NCBI RefSeq assembly: GCF_900143065.1
Contig: NZ_FRCX01000015.1
Location: 62,001-126,000, forward strand
Length of the DNA stretch: 64,000 nucleotides
Reading direction: 5' to 3'
Origin: Duganella sacchari
Lineage (GTDB): Bacteria; Pseudomonadota; Gammaproteobacteria; Burkholderiales; Burkholderiaceae_D
Within the stretch, counting starts at the first letter, position 1, and every line of letters begins with the position of its first letter. The translations under genes and the position numbers were made by a program. Positions 7,899 through 17,229 of this stretch are shown here, in pieces. Below the pieces are notes generated by a model. The model saw only the letters and a program-made list of their open reading frames with translations, ran no database searches and had not been told where the DNA came from.

Positions 7899-10544
7899 TT
7901 AAGCCGCTTTTTTAGCAACGGCCTTCTTGGCTGCCGGTTTTTTCGCTGCCGGCTTTTTGACGGCTGCAGCTTTTTTGACCGGGGCTTTTTTCACCACAGC
8001 TTTTTTCTCTTCCGCTGCGCCCTCTTCGGTCGCTGCGGCAGCTTTGCCTTTGGCTGGCGCCTTGGCTTTGCGCTCTTCGAACTCGAAGCTGATCTTGCCG
8101 TCCTTGCCCTTCACCAGGAAGGCCTTAAACGGACGGCGCGTGCGCTGCGAAACAAAGCCTGGCAGCAGATCGGTCTTGCCGTCGTTGAGCAGCTTGGCCA
8201 TCTGCTCTGGCAGGATCTCCTGCTGCAGGATGATGCGGCCGCTGCGGAAGTCGCAGGTCTTCGGTTTGGCGACGCTATGTTCGCACACATAGGCCAGGCC
8301 CATTTCGTAGACGCCACCATTGCACTTCGGGCACGGACCCAGCGGGGTCTGGCCGGTGAAGTCCACGGGTTCCGAATCTTCCGAATCATCGTTCTGGCCG
8401 AAGTCGAACTCCAGCTTGAAGTTCTTGATCTCTTCATCTTTCACGATGCGCAGGATGGCGGCGAACGGACGGCCCATCTTGGAGCGGAAGCCTTGCAGCG
8501 GGCCGATGGTACGGTCGCGCAGCAGCTGTTCCACTTCATCGATTTCAAACTGGCGGCCACCTGGGGTTTTGCTCATCGAGAATTCGCACTTGGTGCAGGC
8601 GAAGCGGCGATAGTTTTCCTTCACCACGCTACCGCAGTTCGGGCATGGCGCCACCAGCGTGTGGTACTCGCCTGGAATCGTATCGTTGTCGTATTCCTTG
8701 GCGCGCTTGACGATCACCTGGGTCATCTGCGCAATCTCACGCATGAATTCATCACGCGAGATTTTGCCCTTCTCCATTTGCGACAGCTTGTATTCCCACT
8801 CGCCGGTCAGCTCTGGCGCGGTCAGTTCGTTGACGCCCAGGCCACGCAGCAGCGTCATGAGCTGGAATGCTTTGGCGGTCGGCATCAGCTCGCGGCCTTC
8901 GCGCAGCAGATACTTCTCGGAGATCAGACCTTCAATCGTGGCGGCGCGCGTGGCTGGCGTGCCCAGGCCCTTGCCGGCCATGGCGTCGCGCAGTTCGTCG
9001 TCTTCCACCAGCTTGCCGGCGCCTTCCATGGCGGACAGCAGCGTCGCCTCGGTGTAGCGTGCAGGCGGCTTGGTGACCAGACCGTTGGCGTCGACCTTGT
9101 CGGTCAGGACTTTCTCGCCTTTGGCCACCGGCACCAGGCTCTTGTTGCTGCCTTCTTTCTCTTTGTCGTCGCCGTCCGCTTCCTTGCCGTAGATCGCCAG
9201 CCAGCCCGGATTGGTCATGACCTTGCCTTCAGTCTTGAAGGTGTGGCCCGACACTTCGGTGTAGCGCGTGGTGACCTGGAATTCCGCCACCGGGAAGAAC
9301 ACGGCCATGAAGCGGCGCGTCACCAGGTCGTACAGTTTTTGCTCAGGCTCGGACAAATTCTTCGGTGCGATCGGCGTTGGGATGATCGCAAAGTGATCCG
9401 AGATCTTGGTGTTGTCGAAGATGCGCTTGTTCGGCTTGACCCAGCCCTTGTCCAGGATCTGCTTGGCGAACTGGTGATAGTTATTGTTCTCTTTCACCGA
9501 GTCCAGCGTCAGCTTGACGGTGTCCAGATAGTCTTCCGGCAGATGGCGCGAATCGGTACGCGGGTACGTCAGCACCTTGTGCTTTTCGTACAGCGCCTGC
9601 GCCAGGCCCAGGGTATTTTTTGCCGAGAAGCCGAAGCGCGAGTTGGCCTCACGCTGCAGGCTGGTCAGGTCGAACAGGCCAGGCGCCATCGAGGTGGTCG
9701 GCTTGGATTCTTCGGTAACGTTACCCTGCTTGCCGCGCACCGCCACCGCGATGGAGTCGGCCGCAGCCTTGCTCCACAGGCGTTCGGCGCGCTTCTCGGG
9801 ATCGTTTTCGTCTTTCTTGAACTTGGTGTCCAGCCAGCGGCCTTCGTACACGCCGGCGGCGCAGACGAATTCGGCGCGCACTTCCCAGTAGTCGCGCGGG
9901 ATGAATTTCTTGATTTTCTCTTCACGCTCGACCACGATCGACAGGGTCGGCGTCTGCACGCGGCCCACGGTGGTCAGGTAGAAGCCGCCCTCTTTCGAGT
10001 TGAAGGCGGTCATGGCGCGGGTACCGTTAATGCCGATCAGCCAGTCCGCTTCCGAGCGGCAGCGCGCGGCGTCGGCCAGCGGCATCATCTCGTCGTCGGT
10101 GCGCAGATGCGAGAAGCCGTCGCGGATCGCGGTCGGCGTCATCGACTGCAGCCACAGACGCTTGACCGGCTGCTTGGCCTTGGCGTTCTGCGCGATCAGG
10201 CGGAAGATCAGTTCTCCTTCGCGGCCCGCGTCACATGCGTTAATCAGGGTGGTCACGTCTTTACGCTTGATCAGCTTGTTGAGCACCTTGAGGCGGGCTT
10301 CGGTCTTGGCGATCGGATTGAGCGCAAAGTACGGCGGAATCATCGGCAGGTGCGCAAAGCTCCATTTGCCGCGCTTGACGTCATGTTCTTCCGGGACGGC
10401 GATTTCCAGCAGGTGACCGACGGCGGAGGACAACACGTACTCGTCGGATTCGAAGTACTCATCGTGCTTGGTAAAGCCGCCAAGCGTCTTCGCGATATCG
10501 TTCGCGACAGAAGGCTTCTCGGCGATGATGAGGGTTTTGCTCAT
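7899..10544 (-). CDS. topB: DNA topoisomerase III
   Basis: An 881-residue type IA topoisomerase, which relaxes and decatenates DNA through a 5'-phosphotyrosine link. The Toprim domain begins at once (KTLIIAEKPSVANDIAK) and carries the acidic motif DAGREGELIFR. The active-site tyrosine is Tyr327 in LTYPRTDSRHLP. Two zinc-ribbon-like segments follow (CPNCG...CTKCEF; CPKCNGG...C), then a tail of about 35 residues made of AAK/KKA/PVKK repeats like histone H1. The start at 10544 (MSKTLIIAEK) is chosen because family members begin there; the upstream in-frame extension is not conserved-looking. It follows smg and dprA in the same direction, with 196 bases before it containing a TTGACA at 10641-10636 that may belong to its own promoter. 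Confidence 0.97.
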   Translation of the reverse strand: MSKTLIIAEKPSVANDIAKTLGGFTKHDEYFESDEYVLSSAVGHLLEIAVPEEHDVKRGKWSFAHLPMIPPYFALNPIAKTEARLKVLNKLIKRKDVTTLINACDAGREGELIFRLIAQNAKAKQPVKRLWLQSMTPTAIRDGFSHLRTDDEMMPLADAARCRSEADWLIGINGTRAMTAFNSKEGGFYLTTVGRVQTPTLSIVVEREEKIKKFIPRDYWEVRAEFVCAAGVYEGRWLDTKFKKDENDPEKRAERLWSKAAADSIAVAVRGKQGNVTEESKPTTSMAPGLFDLTSLQREANSRFGFSAKNTLGLAQALYEKHKVLTYPRTDSRHLPEDYLDTVKLTLDSVKENNNYHQFAKQILDKGWVKPNKRIFDNTKISDHFAIIPTPIAPKNLSEPEQKLYDLVTRRFMAVFFPVAEFQVTTRYTEVSGHTFKTEGKVMTNPGWLAIYGKEADGDDKEKEGSNKSLVPVAKGEKVLTDKVDANGLVTKPPARYTEATLLSAMEGAGKLVEDDELRDAMAGKGLGTPATRAATIEGLISEKYLLREGRELMPTAKAFQLMTLLRGLGVNELTAPELTGEWEYKLSQMEKGKISRDEFMREIAQMTQVIVKRAKEYDNDTIPGEYHTLVAPCPNCGSVVKENYRRFACTKCEFSMSKTPGGRQFEIDEVEQLLRDRTIGPLQGFRSKMGRPFAAILRIVKDEEIKNFKLEFDFGQNDDSEDSEPVDFTGQTPLGPCPKCNGGVYEMGLAYVCEHSVAKPKTCDFRSGRIILQQEILPEQMAKLLNDGKTDLLPGFVSQRTRRPFKAFLVKGKDGKISFEFEERKAKAPAKGKAAAATEEGAAEEKKAVVKKAPVKKAAAVKKPAAKKPAAKKAVAKKAA

Positions 10545-10740
10545 ATTTTTAATATCTCGTTTGTAACACTTTGGAGGGACAGCATGCGCATGATACATGC
10601 ATAGCGCAGCAATCTGCACGTTTCTGTCACAGTCTTGTCAAAGCGCCAATAATAAGCGGATTGCCGGCGGCACTGCAAGCGCACTGAGACGCGACGCCGA
10701 TTATGGCGTGCTTTTATTGCGCACAGGGAAGTTTTTGGAC

Positions 10741-11205
10741 TTAATGCAACAGGCGCGGCGCCTGGTCTTCGTCCGAGCCAAACAGATCGTCAAACATCAG
10801 GGCATCCGGCTCTTTGCCCTGGCTCCAGAGCAACATCAGCACGATGACCTTGAGCTTGCCCAGCGATACCGGCATTTCGTCCAGCGCCAGCGCGCGCTCC
10901 ACCACGATTTCGCGTTGCAATGGAGACAATACCTTGGCAGATTCCAGGAACTGGATGAAGCCAATGGCGGCCGGCCCCAGCGCATCCACTTCCTCTTCCA
11001 CATAGAAGCGGGTGCCGGTCGAGGTTGCCGTGAGCGAATGTTCCACACCGGCCATGGCCGTCAGGTCAGTCAGCCACACCAGGGCCTCGGAGATCTCGAC
11101 GTCGTCAAAACCGACGGCCGAAAGCTTCTTGGCCAATGCAGCCGGTTCCGGACAGGCATCGGGACGGTAATAAGTCTCGTAGAGATAAACAAGGACGTCG
11201 AACAT
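10741..11205 (-). CDS. smg: Smg family protein (DUF494)
   Basis: A 154-residue acidic protein that matches the Smg/DUF494 family: MFDVLVYLYETYY at the start and a C-terminal winged-helix-like half. Smg proteins are found beside dprA and topoisomerase genes in many beta- and gammaproteobacteria; their molecular role is unsettled. It lies 43 bases downstream of dprA in the same orientation, as in the classical dprA-smg-top arrangement. Confidence 0.93.
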   Translation of the reverse strand: MFDVLVYLYETYYRPDACPEPAALAKKLSAVGFDDVEISEALVWLTDLTAMAGVEHSLTATSTGTRFYVEEEVDALGPAAIGFIQFLESAKVLSPLQREIVVERALALDEMPVSLGKLKVIVLMLLWSQGKEPDALMFDDLFGSDEDQAPRLLH

Positions 11206-11248
11206 GGCTCTACTCTATCAGTTAAAACAGATTGGATACAAGTGCTGT

Positions 11249-12366
11249 TCAGGTCCGCAGGCGCTGGAACATGCCGCCTGGCAAGCGTTCCAGCAGACCT
11301 GCCAGCTCCAGCGCCAGCAACTGTCCTTGCAGCTCGGCAGCGGATTGTCCCAGATGCAGCGCCAGCACTTCGGCCTGTACCGGGTCTGAGCCGACAGCCT
11401 CCAGTACGCGGTCGACAAAACTGTCATCGAATCCCGCCCTGCCGCCCGCCACGCCGTCCGTTTCCATTTGCAAAGCTTGCAATACATCCGCAGCAGTTTC
11501 CACCAGTTTGGCGCCCTCGCGTATCAGCTGGTGACAGCCTTTGGACAGTGTCGCATGAATTGATCCCGGCACGGCGTACACATCGCGGCCTTGCCCGGCG
11601 GCCAGCCGCGCGGTGATGAGCGAGCCGGACTTCTGCGCCGCTTCCACCACCAGCACGCCGCGCGACAGGCCGCTGATGATGCGGTTGCGACGCGGGAAAG
11701 TATCCTTGCTGGGCGCGGTGCCCAAAGGACACTCACTAATTAAACAGCCCTCTTCGGCGATCCGGCGCGCCAGTCCGCTATTGCGCGCGGGATAGATACG
11801 GTCGGCGCCCGTGCCCAGCACAGCGATGGTGCTGCCAGGGCCGTTCAGGCCGCCCGTGTGGGCAGCCGCGTCAATGCCCAGCGCCAGCCCGGACACCACC
11901 GTCACCCCCGCCTCGGACAGGCTTTGCGCCAGCTGTTCGGCATTCGCCACGCCCTGGCGGCTGGCGTTGCGCGAACCGACCACCGCCACCGAGCGCGCCA
12001 GCAACAACTCTGCACGGCCTTCACGTACAGTAGCAGCGGCGCGGCAACGATGTTGCTCAAGCATTCAGGGTAGCCAAGGTCACCCCATAGCAGCAAGCGG
12101 TTGCCGGGCTGCTGCTGCCAGGCCTGCATGGTATCCAGCCATGCCTCGGGCACGGCGGCGCGCGGCCCCAGGATGGCGTCGGCCTGACCTGGTTTGACGA
12201 GGGCCAGCAACTGCGCGCGGCTGGCCGCAAAGATGGCGCTTGGCGTCTTGAAGCGTTCCAGCAAGCGATGCGCTGTCAACAGGCCGATGCTGCCGGTCTG
12301 TTGCAGACGCAGCCAGTCCGCCAGCACCGGCCTGCTCACTTCGTTTGGGGTGTCCGTGGCTTGCAC
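11249..12366 (-). pseudogene. dprA: DNA processing protein DprA, interrupted by a single-base frameshift
   Basis: DprA loads RecA on single-stranded DNA that enters by natural transformation. The N-terminal part (12366 down to about 12020, MQATDTPNEVSRPVL... to LLLYVK) and the C-terminal part (about 12018 to 11249, GRAELLLARSVAVVGSR... with the Rossmann motif VVSGLALGIDAAAH and the C-terminal winged helix) lie in adjacent frames. The break falls at the codons for YVK|GRAEL: the minus strand reads AAGGCCGTG where AAGGGCCGTG would restore a normal DprA, so one G appears to be missing in a G run. Everything else looks intact, so this is either a recent mutation or a sequence error. It starts eight bases after the LysM gene, in one operon. 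Confidence 0.88.
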
Positions 12367-12374
12367 GGTAGGGC

Positions 12375-13475
12375 TTACTCCGGCGACTTGGCAACATCGC
12401 CCACTTCCACCGGCGCTGTCACCTGCATGATCAAGCCGTAGGAAATATGCTTGAACGTGCGGAAGATAAACAGGCTGCCCACTTCTTCATCCGGCAGCCT
12501 GACCTGCTGCTCACGCCCGAACCAGCCTTTCTTGGCCGTGGAATCGCTTACAGTTCTTCCCGCATGGTACAGCTGCAAAACCGCGCCAATATCGAGCCCA
12601 TCAAGCTTTCCGCGATTAATACTGACAATCTGATTCTGGCCCGCGTGGGTCACGCCGCCGTAGACCGCCACCACGTGCGCCGCCACCTGCTGCTCCGGCG
12701 GATGCGGCACGTAGTTTTGCATCGGCGTCGGCGGCACGGCGCGCAACTGGTCACCCTTGCCCATTTCCTGATTGGCAGTCGCCACCGTAAAAGTGTGCAC
12801 ATCGCTGGCGCCCGGCCTGGCTTCCGCCTGCAATTTCAGCGTGCCCAGATAAAACGCCTCGTAGCCGATGATTTGTTTGGTAACCGGATCTTTCAACGGC
12901 GCACCTGGCCGGAACACCTGGAACGAACTGTTGTCCTTGAGCTCGCCGCGCACATAGGCCTTGTCGCCCTTGCCGAGGAAGACGCGCCCTTCCTGCGTGG
13001 CCACGATGCGCGGCGCTCCTTTCAACTCGTCATCTTCAATAATCAGCGGCTGGGTCAGGAACGGTTCGATCACACCGGCGGGAATGGAGGGCACGGCATC
13101 CTTGCCCAAGCCCTGAGTACGGGTGCGTGGCTGCAGGCGGTCATTGCTGAGTGAGCCGGCGCCGCCATCAGCATCGAGCCGATTGCCCAACCGCAGGCGG
13201 CCCGCTGCACGGTCAAACCAGATGATCTGGCCCGGATAGATCCAATGGGGATTGGCAATTTCTTCACGGTTCATGCCCCACACAGTGGGCCAGCACCATG
13301 GTTTTTGCAGGAAAGTCGCGGAAATATCCCACAGGGTATCGCCTTTGACGACCGTGTGGCTGTCCGGCGCATCGGCACGAAACTCGCAGCTGAGGGGCGC
13401 CGCCGAGGCGGCCGAGGCGGCGGTAAAAAGGGCGGCCAGTGCTAAGCGGGTACCGACTGTGCTAAAATTTTTCAT
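12375..13475 (-). CDS. LysM domain protein, secreted
   Basis: A 366-residue exported protein starting at the ATG at 13475, which gives a signal peptide (MKNFSTVGTRLALAALFTAA...). A single LysM domain lies near residues 38-90 (SHTVVKGDTLWDISATFL ... NPHWIYPGQIIWF), the fold that binds N-acetylglucosamine in peptidoglycan. The rest is a beta-rich domain of the kind found in the LysM protein usually encoded between def/fmt and dprA in Burkholderiales. The ten-residue in-frame extension upstream (from 13505) would spoil the signal peptide. It is divergent from def, and the AT-rich palindrome at 13532-13546 sits between them. Confidence 0.9.
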   Translation of the reverse strand: MKNFSTVGTRLALAALFTAASAASAAPLSCEFRADAPDSHTVVKGDTLWDISATFLQKPWCWPTVWGMNREEIANPHWIYPGQIIWFDRAAGRLRLGNRLDADGGAGSLSNDRLQPRTRTQGLGKDAVPSIPAGVIEPFLTQPLIIEDDELKGAPRIVATQEGRVFLGKGDKAYVRGELKDNSSFQVFRPGAPLKDPVTKQIIGYEAFYLGTLKLQAEARPGASDVHTFTVATANQEMGKGDQLRAVPPTPMQNYVPHPPEQQVAAHVVAVYGGVTHAGQNQIVSINRGKLDGLDIGAVLQLYHAGRTVSDSTAKKGWFGREQQVRLPDEEVGSLFIFRTFKHISYGLIMQVTAPVEVGDVAKSPE

Positions 13476-13531
13476 TAATAGGTCCAGTAAGTGCGCCGCA
13501 AGCACACGGCAGCTGAGCAGTAAAGCTTGCC

Positions 13532-13546
13532 AATTTGAATCAAATT
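13532..13546. promoter_or_regulatory. 15-bp AT-rich palindrome between LysM gene and def
   Basis: AATTTGA-A-TCAAATT has perfect seven-base arms and lies 57 bases upstream of the LysM gene start and 113 bases upstream of def. The symmetry suits a dimeric DNA-binding protein. No regulator is known to me for this site. Confidence 0.4.
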
Positions 13547-13659
13547 CTGCCCATAAAACCCTGAACTAGCAAGCGAAACCGCGCACCACAAAACGGCGTG
13601 GTTATCCGGCATTAACCCAGGCATTAGCAAGGCATTCACATAGTTTTCACTTCGTTATC

Positions 13660-14202
13660 ATGGCTATTCTAAATATTCTGCGTTACCCCGATCCACGTCT
13701 GCACAAAGTGGCCGTACCGGTCACTGTCTTTGACGAGCGTCTGGAAAAACTGGTCGCCGACATGGCCGAAACCATGTACGACGCGCCTGGCATCGGCCTG
13801 GCCGCTTCCCAGGTGGACGTACACGAGCAAGTGGTGGTCATCGACACCACCGAAGACAAGAGCGCGCTGGTCGCCTACATCAATCCGGAAATCCTGTGGA
13901 GCAGCGACGACAAGCAGGTCTACGACGAAGGCTGCCTGTCCGTGCCTGGCATCTACGATGGCGTTGAGCGCCCATCCAAAGTCAAGGTGCGCGCCTACGA
14001 CGTCAAGGGCCAGCCGTTTGAAGTGGACGCCGACGGCCTGCTGGCGGTCTGCATCCAGCACGAGATGGATCACCTGCTAGGCAAAGTCTTTGTCGAGTAC
14101 CTGTCGCCGCTCAAGCGCAACCGCATCAAGGCCAAGCTGCAAAAGGAAGAACGCGGCATGCAGCGTGAAGCCCAGTTGCGCGCCCAGGGCCGCCGCTTTT
14201 AA
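13660..14202 (+). CDS. def: Peptide deformylase
   Basis: A 180-residue metalloenzyme that removes the formyl group from the N-terminal methionine of new proteins. All three family motifs are present: GIGLAASQV (G-box), EGCLSVPG with the metal ligand Cys92, and the QHEMDHL motif with His134, Glu135 and His138. The protein starts directly at the usual N-terminus (MAILNILRYPDPRL). It is followed after three bases by fmt, the enzyme that adds the formyl group, the standard pairing. Confidence 0.98.
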   Translation: MAILNILRYPDPRLHKVAVPVTVFDERLEKLVADMAETMYDAPGIGLAASQVDVHEQVVVIDTTEDKSALVAYINPEILWSSDDKQVYDEGCLSVPGIYDGVERPSKVKVRAYDVKGQPFEVDADGLLAVCIQHEMDHLLGKVFVEYLSPLKRNRIKAKLQKEERGMQREAQLRAQGRRF

Positions 14203-14205
14203 TCG

Positions 14206-15174
14206 ATGACCCAGGCCATGAAAGTCATCTTCGCCGGTACGCCCGAATTTGCCGCTGTCGCCTTGCAGTCGCTGCACGAGGCAGGCTTTGAGATCCCGCT
14301 GGTCCTGACCCAGCCTGACCGCCCGGCCGGCCGTGGCATGCAGCTGCAGCCATCTGCCGTCAAGCAGTACGCGGTCAAGCATGGTATTAAAGTGCTGCAG
14401 CCGCTGTCGCTGCGCACCGACAGCAAGGATCCGCAGCGCGCGGAAGAAGCCAAGGCCGCGCATCAGCGCCTGCTGTCCACGCCCTACGATGTGATGGTGG
14501 TGGCAGCCTATGGCCTGATCCTGCCGCGCAGCACGCTGGACATCAAACCGTGCATCAACATCCACGGTTCGCTGCTGCCGCGCTGGCGCGGCGCCGCGCC
14601 GATTCATCGCGCGATCGAGGCGGGCGACAGCGAGACCGGCATCACCATCATGGAAATGGAAGAAGGCCTGGACACCGGCCCGATGCTGCTCATCGAACGC
14701 ATCGCCATCGACGACAGCGACACCACCGGCAGCCTGCACGACAAGCTGGCCGCACTGGGCGGCAAGATGATCGTCGAAGCACTGGGCAAGATGCAGCACC
14801 AGCAGCTGGAGGCCGTGGTGCAGCCCGAAGAAGGCGTCAACTACGCCGCCAAGATCAGCAAGGAAGAAGCCACGCTGGACTTCACGCAATCGGCCGTGGA
14901 GATCAGCCGCAAGATCCGCGCCTTCAATCCCTTCCCTGGCGCGCATGGCTCGGTGAATGGCACCGTCATCAAACTGTGGGGTGCAGAGGTCCTGGATGGC
15001 GGCAGCAAATCGCCAGCAGGCACCGTGCTTGCAGCCGATGCGCAGCATGGCATCGTGGTCGCCTGCGGTACCGGTTCGCTGCGCCTGACCGAACTGCAAA
15101 AACCAGGTGGCAAGCGTCTGCCTGCCGCCGAGTTCATTAAAGGCTTCCCGCTGGAAGGCCTGAGCTTCGCTTAA
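14206..15174 (+). CDS. fmt: Methionyl-tRNA formyltransferase
   Basis: A 322-residue enzyme that formylates initiator Met-tRNA with 10-formyl-tetrahydrofolate. The N-terminal Rossmann domain begins KVIFAGTPEFAAVAL; the folate-site signature is seen as INIHGSLLPRWRGAAPIHRAIEAG, with the catalytic Asn/His, and the Asp-bearing loop as EEGLDTGPM. The C-terminal OB-fold domain (INGFPGAHG-type segment) is complete. The ATG at 14206 or the one four codons later (MKVIFAG) could be used; spacing to def does not decide. Its end overlaps the convergent MerR gene by four bases. Confidence 0.97.
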   Translation: MTQAMKVIFAGTPEFAAVALQSLHEAGFEIPLVLTQPDRPAGRGMQLQPSAVKQYAVKHGIKVLQPLSLRTDSKDPQRAEEAKAAHQRLLSTPYDVMVVAAYGLILPRSTLDIKPCINIHGSLLPRWRGAAPIHRAIEAGDSETGITIMEMEEGLDTGPMLLIERIAIDDSDTTGSLHDKLAALGGKMIVEALGKMQHQQLEAVVQPEEGVNYAAKISKEEATLDFTQSAVEISRKIRAFNPFPGAHGSVNGTVIKLWGAEVLDGGSKSPAGTVLAADAQHGIVVACGTGSLRLTELQKPGGKRLPAAEFIKGFPLEGLSFA

Positions 15175-15563
15175 TTCACCGTGAAGTGTTCGGCGCAGAC
15201 ACCCTCCACCGGGTGGCCTGCGCCGTGATTCATCAACACCGTACGCAAGGCCAGCAACGACGCACGCTGCCTGGCCAGCGCGGCCTGCTGCTGCTCCACC
15301 TCCTGTAGCAAGATGCTGGTCTGCCGCATGGTCTTCTCGATCGAGCACTTGCCGTTCAAATCCAGCAGGTCGCGTATCACCTCCAGCGAAAAGCCCAGCT
15401 TCTTGGCTGTCTGTATCAGCTGCAGGCGCTCCGGCGCATTGTCGGCGTACTCGCGATAGCCGGATGGTGTGCGCGATGTCGGCGCCAGCAGGCCCTGCTC
15501 CTCGTAATAACGGATAGCGGAGGTGGCAATGCCAGCCTTCCGCGAAAGTTCGCCTATTTTCAT
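15171..15563 (-). CDS. MerR-family transcriptional regulator
   Basis: A 130-residue regulator with the MerR winged helix (MKIGELSRKAGIATSAIRYY, then the GLLAPTSRTPSGYREY wing) and a dimerising coiled coil. Cysteines occur at the start of the coil (NGKCSIEK) and near the C-terminus (GVCAEHF), which could sense redox or electrophiles; this is inference. It is divergent from the nitroreductase gene, and the shared 98-base gap contains a MerR-type promoter with a dyad between its -35 and -10 boxes. It most likely activates that gene. Confidence 0.92.
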   Translation of the reverse strand: MKIGELSRKAGIATSAIRYYEEQGLLAPTSRTPSGYREYADNAPERLQLIQTAKKLGFSLEVIRDLLDLNGKCSIEKTMRQTSILLQEVEQQQAALARQRASLLALRTVLMNHGAGHPVEGVCAEHFTVN

Positions 15564-15571
15564 GTAATCTC

Positions 15572-15603
15572 TTGACTCTCAAGTTGACTTGAAACTTTAT
15601 TAT
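15572..15603 (+). promoter_or_regulatory. MerR-type promoter/operator of the nitroreductase gene
   Basis: TTGACT (15572-15577) and TATTAT (15598-15603) are separated by 20 bases, longer than the usual 17. The spacer holds the dyad TCAAG-TTGA-CTTGA (15579-15592). Overlong spacers with a central dyad are the hallmark of promoters that MerR proteins activate by DNA distortion. Confidence 0.65.
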
Positions 15604-15661
15604 AGGTCCGTCCTCCCTGGCCTGCCTGGCACAGGGCCTTATTACAAAATGGAGTAAGCAT

Positions 15662-16300
15662 ATGACTCAAGTGATCGATAAACTGAACTGGCGCTATGCC
15701 ACCAAAAAATTCGACCCGGCCAAGAAGCTGGATGAAGCGGTGGTCGAGCGCATCATCGAAGCGGCGCGTCTGGCGCCTACCTCCAGTGGCCTGCAGCCGT
15801 TTGAAGTGTTCGTGGTGAAGAACCCGGACCTGCGTGCGAAGATCCGTGAAGTGGGCTGGAACCAGTCGCAGATCACCGAAGCGTCGCACCTGCTGGTCTT
15901 CGCGGCCTGGGACAACATCACGCCGGAGCGCGTGAACATGATGTTCGACCTGACCAATGAAGTGCGTGGGTTCATCAACGAAGGCTGGGAAGCTTACCGC
16001 AAACAGCTGCTGGGCATCGTCGCTGCACGCGGCGACCAGGCCAACTTCGACGCCGCTGCACGCCAGGCTTACATCGCACTGGGCACGGCACTGGTGGCCG
16101 CCGCCTTTGAAGGCGTGGATGCAACGCCGATGGAAGGCTTCGATCCAGCCGCTGTGGATCAGATCCTGTCGCTCAAGGAACGCAATCTGCGCAGCGTGGT
16201 GATCCTGCCACTGGGCCATCGCCAGGCAGATGGCGACTGGCTGGTGAACCTGAAAAAGGTACGCCGTCCACGCGACAAGTTTGTGACCGAACTGGTTTAA
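15662..16300 (+). CDS. Nitroreductase-family NAD(P)H-dependent oxidoreductase
   Basis: A 212-residue FMN-binding enzyme of the nitroreductase superfamily, close in pattern to NfsB (RYATKKFDPAKKL at the N-terminus, RLAPTSSGLQPFEVFVV for the FMN phosphate region). These flavoenzymes reduce quinones, nitroaromatics and similar electrophiles with NAD(P)H. The MerR gene on the other side of a 98-base gap is the likely regulator, which would fit an electrophile-response role. A ribosome site (GGAG, 15651-15654) precedes the ATG. Confidence 0.93.
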   Translation: MTQVIDKLNWRYATKKFDPAKKLDEAVVERIIEAARLAPTSSGLQPFEVFVVKNPDLRAKIREVGWNQSQITEASHLLVFAAWDNITPERVNMMFDLTNEVRGFINEGWEAYRKQLLGIVAARGDQANFDAAARQAYIALGTALVAAAFEGVDATPMEGFDPAAVDQILSLKERNLRSVVILPLGHRQADGDWLVNLKKVRRPRDKFVTELV

Positions 16301-17229
16301 TCGGTCAGCGAGAAGACACGGTCGCCGTCCGCAGGCTTGCAGCCTTCGGCGACCGGCGTCCAGCCTCGATGAACGACGACCTGTTTGTCATCGTGGCATA
16401 GCTCTACGCGTTCGCTTTGCGGAAAGCGGACGCGCACGAAGTGTTCAATCGTGGTGGGCAGGCTGATATGCAGCCGTAGCGCTTCACGGTCCTCGTCCGG
16501 ATGATCGTCCAGATGCACCAGCGGCACAAAGTACGAGGCCAGCATCCACCAGCGCGAACCCACCTCCACCGGCGCCGGCGTGTAGTGTTCATTGCGCAGC
16601 CAGCGCTGCGCGCGTTCGCGCACATCCTCACCATCTTGCAGATCGCCCCAACCGGCAGCCATCATTTCGATCAGCCATTGATTGCAGTTCTGGTAGCGCA
16701 GGCCGTAGGCGTAGGCATTCGCGCTGTACTGCGCGGCCAGCAGATGCAAGGCGCGCGGCGTATCCAGCAGCGCGGGCTTGAGCGCCAGCACGGCTTGTGG
16801 CGGCAGGCGTACGATGCTCAGGTAGCCCAGTGCGGGATCGTCCGTCCCCATCGCAAAGCCGGCCAGGCCCTGATCGTAAATGCGTGGCCGGCCCTCGTCG
16901 CAAGCGTAGTACAGCTGGCGCGCAGACCAGATACCCTCTTCCGAACGCCAAGCCAGCGCGGCATGTGAATAGCGGATGTTGAAGCGCGACAGATCAAGGC
17001 CGGAGCGGCTGACCAGCGCCACGCTTTCCTCGCTGCCCGCCAGTTCCTCGCGCAGCACGGCGGCAAAGCGCAGCAGGCGATCCTGTTCGGCAGCGGTCAG
17101 TTCATGCGTACGGTCGCAGAAACGCGCGGACGAAGCATGGGCGGCGCCAGCGGCCATGCACAAGCCCAGCGCCAGTGACCGTAACAGTTTCAAAGGCTCA
17201 GCGGACGCGAAGCGAGTTCGCCATACCAT
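16297..17229 (-). CDS. DUF2145 family secreted protein
   Basis: A 310-residue protein with a signal peptide (KLLRSLALGLCMAAGAAHA) and the look of the DUF2145 family: FCDRTHELTAAEQDRLL at the mature start and RYSHAALAWR in the middle, with a conserved NCNQW segment. No activity is known for the family. The ATG at 17229 overlaps the end of the upstream gene by 40 bases; an alternative TTG at 17193 overlaps its TGA stop as TTGA and would also give a good signal peptide. Either way the pair is probably translationally coupled. It overlaps the convergent nitroreductase gene by four bases. Confidence 0.8.
   Translation of the reverse strand: MVWRTRFASAEPLKLLRSLALGLCMAAGAAHASSARFCDRTHELTAAEQDRLLRFAAVLREELAGSEESVALVSRSGLDLSRFNIRYSHAALAWRSEEGIWSARQLYYACDEGRPRIYDQGLAGFAMGTDDPALGYLSIVRLPPQAVLALKPALLDTPRALHLLAAQYSANAYAYGLRYQNCNQWLIEMMAAGWGDLQDGEDVRERAQRWLRNEHYTPAPVEVGSRWWMLASYFVPLVHLDDHPDEDREALRLHISLPTTIEHFVRVRFPQSERVELCHDDKQVVVHRGWTPVAEGCKPADGDRVFSLTD

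Noticed and set aside
7761..10604. A 947-codon open frame antisense to topB
   Set aside because: Antisense shadow of a well-supported topB gene, with composition rich in His, Phe and Arg and no domain.
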